A stretch of 64,000 nucleotides of DNA from Pseudomonas sp. TH15 (GTDB taxonomy: Bacteria > Pseudomonadota > Gammaproteobacteria > Pseudomonadales > Pseudomonadaceae): the NCBI RefSeq assembly GCF_016651105.1, contig NZ_JAEKEL010000001.1, positions 1,571,501-1,635,500 of the forward strand, written 5' to 3'. Below the pieces are notes generated by a model that saw only the letters and a program-made list of their open reading frames with translations, made no database searches and was not told where the DNA came from. A program made the position numbers and the translations under genes. Of the stretch, positions 34,834-43,881 are shown in pieces; position 1 is the stretch's first letter; each line of letters opens with the position of its first letter.

Positions 34834-36698
34834 CAATGAGCCTTGGCCGAACTGCTGACGGCCAGCACTTGACGGTGCAGGTTACTTACGGCGGATTTTG
34901 ACGCCGTCACGGCGTATCCCTGGAGCAGTGCTTCGAAATGATCCTCGAACAACCAGCGCCGGTCTACTGTGTAGCGTTGCATGTGCCGCAAATTGCGTTG
35001 GCGCAGCGACAGACTCAAGGATGACGGGTAGATGCGCATATCCGCCAGATCGATCAGGCCGAACTCGCCATCCTCCAGCACCAGTACGTTCCCCAGGTGC
35101 AGCGAGCGGAAGTACACGCCTTGTTCATGCAACAGCGCCATGAACTTGCCGAAACGCTCTACCAGTGCCTGACGCACCGCAGGAGCCGTTATCCCTTGCA
35201 AGACCTGCCGCAGGGTATTTCCCGACAACGGCGAGTACTGCACTGCACTGCTGCCGTCTTCGAGGCGATACAGGTTCAGGGTCTGTGGGGTGGGAATGCC
35301 CATATTGCGCAATTGTTCGCTGTTGACGGCAAAGCGTTCGGAGTAGGGGTTGAAGCTGCCCGAGGTGTACCAGCGACGACGACGAAACAGCTTGAGGAAG
35401 CTGCCGTCCGTCAGGCGCAGGACCTTGGGGCCCAGGCCATCTTCCTCGATCACTTGGGCGTTCGCGGTCAGTTGCTGCATCACAGTCGGTGTCAGCGTCT
35501 TGACTGGCCTGGCCAGTAAGCGTCGGGCGCGCTGGTTGATGCTCAGTGCGGCGATCAGCGCCAAAGGAATCCACAGCAGGAACCAGTGCTCCTTGGGTCT
35601 TGAGATGATCCCGCCGCCTTCTGTCAGGCCGGCACCGATGCCGAATATCAGCCAGGTCGAGGCGACGATAAACAGAGGTTGTACGCGATACCGCCAGCTA
35701 CTGAACAGGGCCCATGCCTGAAAGAAAAGCCACGGTATAAACCCGAAAATGCCGACGTAATACAGCACGCCCAAGGCAAAGCTATGGGGCTCCTGCAAGG
35801 TGTAACCGATGCCGGCATCGATAGTGAGGCTAGCGTTGAAACCATGGCCGATCCATGGATGTTCGGCGATTCTTTGCAGTGCCAACTGCCAGATTTCGAA
35901 GCGATAGGAGTCGCCTCGTTGAGTGATCATCTGTAAAAACAACACGGCAACGGCGGTTCCGCTGACGAATAGCAAACTCAGCAGCACGACAGACCGTCGG
36001 TTCCAGCAGATAAAACTGAGCCATAGCGCCGCCAGCGTCAGGGCTACAAGTGGGGTTCTGGAGCCAGTGGCAATTACCGCAGCAAACATGATGACCATCG
36101 CCGGAAGGCTGAGCCAGAGCATCTGGCGACGCTTGCAGGTCATGCTCATGCTCAACCAGTAAGCGCAGAAGAAGCCGAAGACGTGGGAGCTGAGCAGCGG
36201 GTTGTCGAACGCGCCGCCACCGATCAGGCGCATGCCCGGCTGATAGATATGGGCAAACATGAACAGGTTGTAGACCGAAGCGATCAAACCGACCATTGCG
36301 GCACTGAACAGCAAGGGCTGGATGATTTCACTGCGGTGGCGCACCAACAAGTAGCACCCGGCAAACAGCAGCAGCGTATGAAGCACTGGCTTGAACTGGC
36401 TGGCGGCGCTTTCGTCATCCGGTGGCCCCCAGCCCAGGCTCAGCATGGCCCAGGCGGCGAACAGCAGCAGCGCAATGAAAACCGGCTCGCGCAGCAGCTC
36501 CTTGAGCTCCCGTGGACGCAGGCAAAGGGCAATCAGCGATGGAATGCTGAACAAACCGTAAAACAGTTTGTGGCTTATGTTGCGTCCCGGCAGAAAAAAC
36601 AACGCGCACAGGAGCAAGAAATAGCCGAGTGGAAGAATCCACAGGCAAATGAAATCGAAGATTCGATTGGTCGTGCTATTGAAACCGCTGAGTTGCAT
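34833..36698 (-). CDS. waaL: O-antigen ligase WaaL fused to a C-terminal kinase-like domain
   Basis: WaaL joins O-antigen to core-lipid A in the periplasm. Residues 1-395 form a multi-pass Wzy_C ligase with GSRTPL (Arg214) and EPHSFALGVLYYVGIFG (His305), matching known essential residues. Residues about 405-610 are a WaaP-like kinase fold: Lys436 (FLKLF), a loop FRSLHLGN (530-537) with Ser532 where the catalytic Asp should be, and LIDLAD (Asp550). In PAO1 these are two genes (PA4999, PA4998). The start is ATG 36698; the frame runs on upstream only as the antisense of msbA. The kinase part follows the last membrane segment. Confidence 0.9.
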   Translation of the reverse strand: MQLSGFNSTTNRIFDFICLWILPLGYFLLLCALFFLPGRNISHKLFYGLFSIPSLIALCLRPRELKELLREPVFIALLLFAAWAMLSLGWGPPDDESAASQFKPVLHTLLLFAGCYLLVRHRSEIIQPLLFSAAMVGLIASVYNLFMFAHIYQPGMRLIGGGAFDNPLLSSHVFGFFCAYWLSMSMTCKRRQMLWLSLPAMVIMFAAVIATGSRTPLVALTLAALWLSFICWNRRSVVLLSLLFVSGTAVAVLFLQMITQRGDSYRFEIWQLALQRIAEHPWIGHGFNASLTIDAGIGYTLQEPHSFALGVLYYVGIFGFIPWLFFQAWALFSSWRYRVQPLFIVASTWLIFGIGAGLTEGGGIISRPKEHWFLLWIPLALIAALSINQRARRLLARPVKTLTPTVMQQLTANAQVIEEDGLGPKVLRLTDGSFLKLFRRRRWYTSGSFNPYSERFAVNSEQLRNMGIPTPQTLNLYRLEDGSSAVQYSPLSGNTLRQVLQGITAPAVRQALVERFGKFMALLHEQGVYFRSLHLGNVLVLEDGEFGLIDLADMRIYPSSLSLSLRQRNLRHMQRYTVDRRWLFEDHFEALLQGYAVTASKSAVSNLHRQVLAVSSSAKAH

Positions 36699-36815
36699 GC
36701 TGAGAGATTCAATCCTGAAGTTGATCGGCCATTTTTGGGTGATGGCTATTTGATGCTGAATGCAGTGCCTAACAATAACAGCCTTTATGCGTTTGCCAGA
36801 ACCCTGAAGAAGCTG

Positions 36816-36824
36816 TGCTAAAGT
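36816..36824 (+). promoter_or_regulatory. Putative extended -10 promoter of msbA
   Basis: TGCTAAAGT fits the TGnTATAAT extended -10 form and lies 30 bases before the msbA start in the 156-base gap divergent from waaL. No good -35 at the usual spacing. Confidence 0.4.
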
Positions 36825-36854
36825 CAGCGTCCTTTTTATCGACAAACGCGTGAT

Positions 36855-38657
36855 ATGACCGACTCCAGTCTCTCCGCAAGCCCATCGAGCTTGAAAATCT
36901 ACTTCCGTCTGCTCGGCTATGTACGGCCGTATATCAGTCTGTTCCTGATCAGCATTGTCGGCTTTCTGATTTTCGCTTCGACGCAGCCGATGCTCGGCTA
37001 CATCCTCAAGTACTTCGTCGATGGCCTGTCCAATCCCGAGGCCGTGCTGTTCCCGACGGTGCCTTACCTGCGCGACCTGCAGCTGCTGCAGGCGGTGCCA
37101 TTGCTGATCATTCTGATCGCGGCGTGGCAGGGTTTGGGCTCTTATCTGGGCAACTACTTTCTGGCCAAGGTTTCCCTCGGGCTGGTCCATGACCTGCGGG
37201 TGCAGTTGTTCAACAACCTGCTGGTTTTGCCTAATCGCTACTTCGACAAGCATAACTCGGGTCATCTGATTTCGCGTATCACCTTCAACGTGACCATGGT
37301 GACCGGGGCGGCCACAGATGCGATCAAGGTCGTAATCCGTGAAGGCATGACAGTGATCTTCCTGTTTGCCTCGCTGCTGTTCATGAACTGGCGCCTGACG
37401 CTGGTCATGGTCGCCATCCTGCCGCTGATTGCCGTCATGGTGCGCACCGCGAGCAAGAAATTCCGCAAACAAAGCAAGAAGATCCAGGCGGCCATGGGTG
37501 ACGTGACCCATGTGTCCTCGGAAACGATCCAGGGTTACCGCGTGGTCCGCAGCTTCGGTGGCGAAGTCTACGAACAGAAGCGCTTCCTGGCAGCCAGCCA
37601 GGGCAACACCGACAAGCAACTGCGCATGACCCGCACCGGCGCGATCTACACGCCGCTGTTGCAGTTGGTGATTTACACCGCCATGGCGGTGTTGATGTTC
37701 CTGGTGCTGTACCTGCGCGGCGATGCGTCGGCCGGTGACATGATTGCCTACATCACCCTGGCCGGCCTGCTGCCCAAGCCGATCCGCCAGTTGTCCGAAG
37801 TCAGCTCGACCATCCAGAAAGGTGTGGCCGGTGCCGAGAGCATCTTCGAACAACTGGACGTTGAGCCAGAAGTCGATACCGGCACCATCGAGCGCGATGC
37901 GGTCAGCGGTCGCCTCGATGTGCGCAACTTGAGCTTCACCTACCCCGACACCGATCGCCAGGTACTCAACGACATCAGCTTTTCGGTCGAACCGGGGCAA
38001 ATGGTGGCGCTGGTGGGGCGTTCGGGCAGTGGCAAATCGACCCTGGCCAACCTGATTCCTCGCTTCTATCACCACGACAAGGGCGAGATCCTGATCGATG
38101 GCGTCGAGGTGGAGCAGTACAAACTGCTGAACCTGCGCAAGCACATCTCCCAGGTGACCCAGCATGTGACGCTGTTCAGCGACACCGTGGCCAACAACAT
38201 CGCTTATGGCGATCTGGCTGGCGCTCCCCGTGAAGACATCGAGAAAGCGGCGAAAGACGCTTACGCCATGGACTTCATCGCGCAATTGCCAGAAGGCCTG
38301 GACACTCAGGTTGGCGAGAACGGCGTGTTGCTGTCCGGTGGCCAGCGCCAGCGTCTGGCGATTGCCCGTGCCTTGCTGAAGAACGCGCCGCTGCTGATTC
38401 TCGACGAGGCCACTTCGGCCCTTGATACCGAATCGGAGCGGCACATTCAGGCGGCACTGGATCAGGTCATGAAAGGCCGGACCACGCTGGTGATCGCTCA
38501 CCGTTTGTCGACCATCGAGAAGGCTGATCTGATTCTGGTCATGGATCAGGGCCGGATCGTCGAGCGCGGCACCCATGCCGAATTACTGGCGCAGAACGGT
38601 TATTACGCGCGCTTGAATGCCATGGGTCTTGATACTCCGGCAGAAGACATCGCCTGA
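36855..38657 (+). CDS. msbA: Lipid A/LPS core flippase MsbA
   Basis: MsbA is the ABC transporter that flips core-lipid A across the inner membrane. The 600-residue half-transporter has six membrane segments (about 20-330) then an ATPase with Walker A GRSGSGKST (about 388), signature LSGGQRQR (about 493), Walker B LLILDEATSALD (about 513) and the H-loop AHRLST. It is divergent from the waaL fusion, and followed by hldE after a REP pair. The opposite strand carries a very long open frame over this gene, which is a shadow. Confidence 0.96.
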   Translation: MTDSSLSASPSSLKIYFRLLGYVRPYISLFLISIVGFLIFASTQPMLGYILKYFVDGLSNPEAVLFPTVPYLRDLQLLQAVPLLIILIAAWQGLGSYLGNYFLAKVSLGLVHDLRVQLFNNLLVLPNRYFDKHNSGHLISRITFNVTMVTGAATDAIKVVIREGMTVIFLFASLLFMNWRLTLVMVAILPLIAVMVRTASKKFRKQSKKIQAAMGDVTHVSSETIQGYRVVRSFGGEVYEQKRFLAASQGNTDKQLRMTRTGAIYTPLLQLVIYTAMAVLMFLVLYLRGDASAGDMIAYITLAGLLPKPIRQLSEVSSTIQKGVAGAESIFEQLDVEPEVDTGTIERDAVSGRLDVRNLSFTYPDTDRQVLNDISFSVEPGQMVALVGRSGSGKSTLANLIPRFYHHDKGEILIDGVEVEQYKLLNLRKHISQVTQHVTLFSDTVANNIAYGDLAGAPREDIEKAAKDAYAMDFIAQLPEGLDTQVGENGVLLSGGQRQRLAIARALLKNAPLLILDEATSALDTESERHIQAALDQVMKGRTTLVIAHRLSTIEKADLILVMDQGRIVERGTHAELLAQNGYYARLNAMGLDTPAEDIA

Positions 38658-38673
38658 ACCCTTAACTGATCCT

Positions 38674-38766
38674 CCTGTGGGAGCGATCCTGCTCGCGATT
38701 GCAATTGCATAGCCGACACCCACGTCGGTTATGCAAAGCAATCTCGAGCAGGCTCGCTCCCACAGT
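38674..38766. repeat. REP inverted pair between msbA and hldE
   Basis: CCTGTGGGAGCGATCCTGCTCGCGA and its near complement enclose a second nested palindrome (TTGCATAGCCGAC with GTCGGTTATGCAA), so the whole element folds as one long hairpin. Confidence 0.85.
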
Positions 38767-38913
38767 TGTTTGTATCAGCCCTTGATTGTTTACCTGGCGG
38801 GAGCAATGTCGACATTGCGCTTGCTGATCGGCAGTCTGACTGCTCAAAAAACCAGCAGAAAGCCTAGCTGTTTCATCCTGTTGCAGCCGTCGCACAAGCC
38901 TGCGCCAACCCTG

Positions 38914-38922
38914 TGTTAATAT
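38914..38922 (+). promoter_or_regulatory. Putative extended -10 promoter of hldE
   Basis: TGTTAATAT lies 35 bases before the hldE start and has the extended -10 form; there is no clear -35. The 298-base gap otherwise holds the REP pair. Confidence 0.35.
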
Positions 38923-38956
38923 CGCGCCCCTGTTCATTTTGTATGTGGGTTGCTCC

Positions 38957-40378
38957 ATGAAGTTGTCCATGCCGCGATTCGATCAAGCCCCTGTCTTGGT
39001 GGTCGGCGATGTCATGCTCGACCGTTACTGGCATGGTGGTACCTCACGGATTTCCCCTGAGGCGCCGGTGCCGGTGGTCAAGGTCGAGCAAATCGAGGAC
39101 CGCCCGGGCGGTGCCGCCAACGTTGCGCTCAACATCGCTGCCCTCGGCGCCCCGGCCTCGCTGGTCGGTGTGACCGGCGACGACGAAGCCGCCGACAGCC
39201 TGGCCAACAGCCTGCGTGGCGCTGGCGTGCGGGCGTTGTTCCAGCGCATCAAGCACCAGCCGACCATCGTCAAGTTGCGGGTCATGAGCCGTCACCAGCA
39301 ACTGCTGCGTATCGACTTCGAAGAACCCTTTGCCACCGACGCCCTGGCGCTGGGCGAACAGGTCGACGAACTGCTCGAAGGCATCAAGGTGCTGGTGTTG
39401 TCCGACTACGGCAAAGGCGCGCTGAAAAACCATCAGGTGCTGATCCAGGCCGCCCGCGCCCGTGGCATTCCGGTGCTGGCCGATCCCAAGGGCAAGGATT
39501 TCTCGATCTACCGTGGTGCGAGCCTGATCACCCCGAACCTCAGCGAATTCGAAGCCATCGTCGGCGGTTGCGCCGATGAGCACGAATTGGTGAGCAAGGG
39601 CGCGACCTTGATGCACGACCTCGACCTCGGCGCCTTGCTGGTGACCCGTGGCGAACACGGTATGACGTTGCTGCGCCCGGATCACCCTGCGCTGCACCTG
39701 CCGGCACGTGCCCGTGAAGTGTTTGACGTGACCGGTGCCGGTGACACGGTGATTTCCACGCTGGCGGCCGCGATTGCCGCTGGCGAAGAACTGCCCCACG
39801 CGGTGGCCCTGGCCAACCTGGCGGCGGGCATTGTGGTCGGCAAGCTCGGTACGGCGTGCATCAGCGCACCGGAACTGCGTCGCGCCATCCAGCGTGAAGA
39901 AGGCTCCGAGCGCGGTGTGCTCGGTCTTGAGCAACTGTTGCTGGCGGTCGACGATGCGCGTGCGCATAACGAGCGGATCGTCTTCACCAACGGTTGCTTC
40001 GACATCCTGCATGCCGGCCACGTGACCTACCTCGAGCAGGCGCGGGCTCAGGGCGATCGTCTGATCGTCGCGGTCAACGACGACGCTTCGGTGAGTCGCT
40101 TGAAAGGGCCGGGTCGTCCGATCAACAGCGTTGACCGGCGCATGGCGGTACTGGCCGGTCTGGGCGCGGTGGATTGGGTCATCAGTTTCCCTGAAGGCAC
40201 CCCGGAAAACCTGCTGCGCGAGGTCAAGCCGGACGTGTTGGTCAAGGGCGGGGACTACGGGATCGACCAAGTGGTCGGCGCGGACATCGTGACCGCTTAT
40301 GGTGGGACGGTGAAAGTGTTGGGGTTGGTGGAAAACAGCTCAACTACCGCAATTGTCGAGAAGATCCGCAATAACTGA
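38957..40378 (+). CDS. hldE: Bifunctional heptose-7-phosphate kinase/heptose-1-phosphate adenylyltransferase HldE
   Basis: HldE makes ADP-D-glycero-D-manno-heptose, the donor used by WaaC and WaaF. The 473 residues hold an N-terminal PfkB-type kinase domain (RPGGAANVALNIAALG near 55; VFDVTGAGDTVIS near 260) and a C-terminal cytidylyltransferase-fold domain with NGCFDILHAGHVTYL near 345. The start is MKLSMPRF at 38957; the longer frame from 38939 adds six atypical residues. It is probably transcribed alone from the extended -10 just upstream. Confidence 0.97.
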   Translation: MKLSMPRFDQAPVLVVGDVMLDRYWHGGTSRISPEAPVPVVKVEQIEDRPGGAANVALNIAALGAPASLVGVTGDDEAADSLANSLRGAGVRALFQRIKHQPTIVKLRVMSRHQQLLRIDFEEPFATDALALGEQVDELLEGIKVLVLSDYGKGALKNHQVLIQAARARGIPVLADPKGKDFSIYRGASLITPNLSEFEAIVGGCADEHELVSKGATLMHDLDLGALLVTRGEHGMTLLRPDHPALHLPARAREVFDVTGAGDTVISTLAAAIAAGEELPHAVALANLAAGIVVGKLGTACISAPELRRAIQREEGSERGVLGLEQLLLAVDDARAHNERIVFTNGCFDILHAGHVTYLEQARAQGDRLIVAVNDDASVSRLKGPGRPINSVDRRMAVLAGLGAVDWVISFPEGTPENLLREVKPDVLVKGGDYGIDQVVGADIVTAYGGTVKVLGLVENSSTTAIVEKIRNN

Positions 40379-40392
40379 TTGGGGCTGAGGGA

Positions 40393-40526
40393 TTGTTGTG
40401 GCGAGGGGGCTTGCCCCCGTTCGGCTGCGAAGCAGTCGTAAAACCTGAAAGTGCGGTGTAACTGGCAGAATGCTGGGAGCTGCTGCGCAGCCCAACGGGG
40501 GCAAGCCCCCCCCCTCGCCACAACAA
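40393..40526. repeat. Long REP pair (GTTGTGGCGAGGGGGCTTGC type)
   Basis: Inverted arms TTGTGGCGAGGGGGCTTGCCCCCGTT and complement with an inner GCTGCGAAGCAGTCG/GCTGCTGCGCAGC pair. The right arm carries a run of nine C. Confidence 0.85.
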
Positions 40527-40553
40527 GCGTCATGACCGGTTAATTGCAACATC

Positions 40554-40630
40554 AAAAGATCGCAGCCTCCGGCAGCTCCTACAGGTGTACACATAACCCT
40601 GTAGGAGCTGCCGGAGGCTGCGATCTTTTA
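40554..40630. repeat. REP inverted pair (GATCGCAGCC family)
   Basis: AAAAGATCGCAGCCTCCGG with AGCTCCTACAG and its perfect complement around a 20-base spacer, between convergent hldE and the next gene. Confidence 0.85.
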
Positions 40631-40633
40631 CTT

Positions 40634-41602
40634 TCAGGAGCTGACTTTTTTACGCGGCACGATTTTCTTCAGCAGTTGCTTGGCCTTGCCACGCAACCGC
40701 GCCAACCCCGAATCTTTCCCCGGCGGGGCCAGTCCTTGCTGGCGCACCCAATCCTTCCAGCGAATCCGCTCATCGCGCACCAGCCAGCCTTCCTGTTGGG
40801 CAAAGCTCTCGGCCAGGTACAACCCGCGCGTACTCGCCGGGTATAGCTGATCCTTTTTCAATGTGTAGAGCTCGGCCATTGGCTGGCCATCCTGCAACGG
40901 CATCAAGTACAAATCCGGACGCTTGCGATCCAGTCGCGCCACCAGTTGATCACCTTCCAGTCGCTCGTCGACATGAAACAGACTCAGCGACTTGGCTTCC
41001 TTGGGCACGTCCAGACGCAAGTCATAGATCAATTGCAGGGACGCGGTCGGCAAATGCACGTAGGCCCTTGGCCGCTCGATCAGTTGCATGTTGGCACACC
41101 GCACCGGTCGCGCCGCGCCGGACAACGGGGTCAGTCGAAATGGCAGCGCTTCGCGATAATGCAGGGCGGTGGAATAGGGCGCCGGCAGCCAGGTGTCGTT
41201 GAAACGCCCGCTGAGCCAGCCTTCCGGGGTTTCCAGCAGGCACTCTTCGGCAATCTCCTGGATCGCCGTGTGCAGTGGCAGGTTCAGTTCATGGGCCGGC
41301 ACGTAACCGGAAATCAGCTTGAGGACCACATCGCCACGGTCCTGCCGACGCTGACGCACCAGCACCCAATAATCGCGGCTTTGCCAATGCAGGGTCAGGC
41401 GCACCGAGACCCCCAGATTGGCCAGCTCAAGCGCAAAGCGCTCGGTGTCGGCGACTGCCACTGGGCGGCGGCGTTGCAGGGTCTGGGAGAAATTCAGCGG
41501 CATCCCGACGCTCTGATAGCTCAAGCCTTCGGGAGTCGCTTCGACGTACAACGGCAGGGTCTTGAAGTTGCTCGGGTTCTTTCTAATGAGCGTACGCGGC
41601 AT
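40634..41602 (-). CDS. Conserved protein with a Nudix-like box, often labelled 'metal ABC transporter ATPase'
   Basis: The 322-residue cytoplasmic protein has none of the ABC ATPase motifs (no Walker A, no LSGGQ), so that inherited label is not supported. Residues 95-125 read LISGYVPAHELN...AIQEIAEECLLE, with Gly99, Glu105 and the QExxEE helix (115-120). This resembles a Nudix box, Gx5Ex7REUxEExGU, with two extra residues, Arg changed to Gln, and the second Gly lost. The C-terminus is rich in Lys and Arg. It is conserved in Pseudomonas next to hldE (PA4993-like). Function unknown; possible divergent Nudix hydrolase. Confidence 0.7.
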   Translation of the reverse strand: MPRTLIRKNPSNFKTLPLYVEATPEGLSYQSVGMPLNFSQTLQRRRPVAVADTERFALELANLGVSVRLTLHWQSRDYWVLVRQRRQDRGDVVLKLISGYVPAHELNLPLHTAIQEIAEECLLETPEGWLSGRFNDTWLPAPYSTALHYREALPFRLTPLSGAARPVRCANMQLIERPRAYVHLPTASLQLIYDLRLDVPKEAKSLSLFHVDERLEGDQLVARLDRKRPDLYLMPLQDGQPMAELYTLKKDQLYPASTRGLYLAESFAQQEGWLVRDERIRWKDWVRQQGLAPPGKDSGLARLRGKAKQLLKKIVPRKKVSS

Positions 41603-41634
41603 GTCGGCTCCTGCTTAAGGCCGCGTGGGCGGCA

Positions 41635-42447
41635 TCAGTTTCTACGAAGGACTTGGGCAACGGTCGCGACGTTGTGGGCGAGGTGCAGCGGATTGATGGT
41701 CCCGACAATAGCACTGGCAACACCCGGATGTTCAAACAACAACTCGAAGCTGGCGCGCACCGGGTCGACGCCGGGGCTCAGGCAGACGTGACCGCTGGCG
41801 AGGGCTTTTTTCACCAGGATGGCTTTGCCGTGAGCAGCAGCATAGTCAATGACGGCTTTTTCGTTTTGTTCGTTCAAATTGTAGGTGACCATGGCGCAAT
41901 CACCTTGTTCCAGAGCCTTCAAGCCGCCTTCAACGGTTTTGCCGGAAAAACCGAAACCGCGAATCTTGCCTTCGGCCTTGAGCTCGGCGAGAGTCGCGTA
42001 GACCTCGCAGTCGTTGAGGATCGCAAGGTCGTTGCCGTCGGAGTGCACGAGCACCAGGTCGATAAAATCCGTTTCCAGGCGTTGCAGGCTGCGTTCCACC
42101 GAACGGCGTGTGTGAGCGGCGCTGAAATCGTGGCTCGACTGGCCGTCGGTAAACTCTTCGCCGACCTTGCTGACAATCACCCAGTCCTGACGCTGACCGC
42201 GCAGCAACGGGCCGAGGCGTTCTTCGCTGCGGCCATAGGCCGGGGCGGTGTCGATCAGGTTGATGCCCATGTCGCGGGCGAGTTTGAGCAGCATGCGCGC
42301 TTCGTCATCGTCCGGGATCTGGAAGCCGTTGGGGTATTTCACCCCTTGATCGCGACCGAGTTTGACGGTGCCCAGGCCTAACGGCGAAACCATCAGGCCG
42401 GTGCTGCCCAGCGGGCGATGCAGGTCGTGCAGGGTCGGTTGGCTCAT
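41635..42447 (-). CDS. Aldo/keto reductase
   Basis: This 270-residue NADPH-dependent (by family) reductase has the catalytic set in order: Asp and Tyr in NLIDTAPAYGRSEE, Lys in VIVSKVGEEF, and His in LVLVHSDGND. It begins with RPLGSTGLMVSPLGLGTVKLG, typical of the family. The ATG at 42447 overlaps the stop of the upstream FAD oxidoreductase (ATGA), so the two are a coupled pair. The substrate is not evident. Confidence 0.92.
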   Translation of the reverse strand: MSQPTLHDLHRPLGSTGLMVSPLGLGTVKLGRDQGVKYPNGFQIPDDDEARMLLKLARDMGINLIDTAPAYGRSEERLGPLLRGQRQDWVIVSKVGEEFTDGQSSHDFSAAHTRRSVERSLQRLETDFIDLVLVHSDGNDLAILNDCEVYATLAELKAEGKIRGFGFSGKTVEGGLKALEQGDCAMVTYNLNEQNEKAVIDYAAAHGKAILVKKALASGHVCLSPGVDPVRASFELLFEHPGVASAIVGTINPLHLAHNVATVAQVLRRN

Positions 42448-43619
42448 GGCAGCAGTTGCTCCCACGCCGCAACACCCATCGGTGGTTTTGGCAGCTCGGG
42501 CAACGGCGCAGCAGGGCCGGGTTGAATGCCGTCGCGGTCAAGGCTGGCGATGACCCGGTCGGCGAAGTCCGGCGCCAGCGCCAGTTTGGTAGGCCAACCG
42601 ACCAGCAGTCGACCTTGCTCGGCGAGGAAGGCTTTGTCCGGTCGGGTCAGGCCTGTTTGCAACGGCTCGGCGCGATCCACGCGTAAGGTGGCCCATTGCG
42701 TGGTGCTCAAGTCGATCCATGGCAGCAACTGGCCGAGTTCTTTCTGCGCCGTGGCGATTTGCTCGGCGGGTTCGCGGGCAACACCTTCGGCTTCGGCAAT
42801 GTCCCCGCCCAGGTACCAGATCCATTGGCCATCAGCGGCCGGATGGGTGGTCACGGTGATGCGCGGTTTGGTGCCGCCGCCCAGGCAGTGGGCGTACAGC
42901 GGTTTGAGGCTCGGGCCTTTGGCGATGATCATATGCAACGGCCGGCGCTGCATGGCGGGCTGAGTCAGCCCCAGCGCTTCGAGCAGCGCAGCGGTCCCGG
43001 CACCGGCGCTAAGGACGATGCGCTGGGCGCGAATCTCGCGGCCGTCGACTTTCAGACCGACCAGAATTCCACCTTCCAGAAACGGTTCGATTGTCTGCCC
43101 GGCGAGCAAACCATCACCCGCCAGATCCGCCAGGCGCTGGATCAGGCTCGGGACGTCGACCACCAGTTCTGCCAGGCGATAAACCTTGCCCTTGAAGCGC
43201 TTGTCTTGCAGGGCTGGCGGCAGTTGGTCGCCCTTGACCTGATCGACCCGCCCGCGCACGGCTTTGCTGGCGAAGAAACTGGTGAGGTTGCCGGCAATCG
43301 TGCCGGGGGACCACAGGTAGTGGGCTTCGGACAACAGGCGCACGCCGGTCAGGTCCAGTTCGCCGTCACCGGCCAGCGCCTCACGCCAGCGGCGCGGCAT
43401 GTCGGCGATGGCCTCCGAGGCGCCGGTCAAGGCGCCGTGCAACGCATATTTAGCGCCACCGTGGATGATGCCCTGGGACTTCACGCTTTGCCCGCCACCG
43501 AGGCTGGCACTTTCCACCAGCACGGTCGAAAAACCCTGACGGCGCAGGCGCGCATTCAGCCAAAGGCCGGCGACACCAGCGCCGACAATCAGAACGTCGG
43601 TGGAAATAACAGATGGCAT
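42444..43619 (-). CDS. FAD-dependent oxidoreductase (DAO/glycerol-3-phosphate dehydrogenase-like)
   Basis: The 391-residue protein starts with a dinucleotide-binding site, DVLIVGAGVAGLWLNARLRRQG, then GGGQSVKSQGIIHGGAKYAL, a sequence shared by DAO-fold dehydrogenases. The C-terminus LLVGWPTKLALAPDFADRV suggests FAD-domain closure. It is upstream of, and overlaps, the aldo/keto reductase, so both may act on one metabolite. Substrate unknown. Confidence 0.85.
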   Translation of the reverse strand: MPSVISTDVLIVGAGVAGLWLNARLRRQGFSTVLVESASLGGGQSVKSQGIIHGGAKYALHGALTGASEAIADMPRRWREALAGDGELDLTGVRLLSEAHYLWSPGTIAGNLTSFFASKAVRGRVDQVKGDQLPPALQDKRFKGKVYRLAELVVDVPSLIQRLADLAGDGLLAGQTIEPFLEGGILVGLKVDGREIRAQRIVLSAGAGTAALLEALGLTQPAMQRRPLHMIIAKGPSLKPLYAHCLGGGTKPRITVTTHPAADGQWIWYLGGDIAEAEGVAREPAEQIATAQKELGQLLPWIDLSTTQWATLRVDRAEPLQTGLTRPDKAFLAEQGRLLVGWPTKLALAPDFADRVIASLDRDGIQPGPAAPLPELPKPPMGVAAWEQLLP

Positions 43620-43712
43620 GCGGCGACCTCAGTGTTCAAGACGAGGGCGCAGTATACAGACTCGAAGATTAGAGGTTTTGCTGGCGATCAATAGATGGCC
43701 AGACACCACCGC

Positions 43713-43851
43713 ACCTGTGGCGAGGGAGCTTGCTCCCGCTGGGCTGCGTAGCAGCCCCAAACCCTGAGCATGCGGTCTTTCAGGCAGACCGCATTGTCTG
43801 GTTTTACGACTGCTTCGCAGCCGAGCGGGAGCAAGCTCCCTCGCCACAGGG
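43713..43851. repeat. Long REP pair (CCTGTGGCGAGGGAGCTTGC type)
   Basis: Arms CCTGTGGCGAGGGAGCTTGCTCCCGC and complement, with an inner GCATGCGGTCTTTCAGGCAGACCGCAT hairpin split by a short loop. It fills most of the 43620-43881 gap between two same-strand genes. Confidence 0.85.
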
Positions 43852-43881
43852 GATTGATGCCGCAGGGATTGATGTGGGCAG

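Noticed and set aside
36699..38576. Very long minus-strand open frame continuous with waaL, antisense to msbA
   Set aside because: Its sequence is the low-complexity His/Gln/Val-rich type produced opposite high-GC genes. The true waaL N-terminus is at 36698 and msbA on the plus strand is a full, motif-complete gene.
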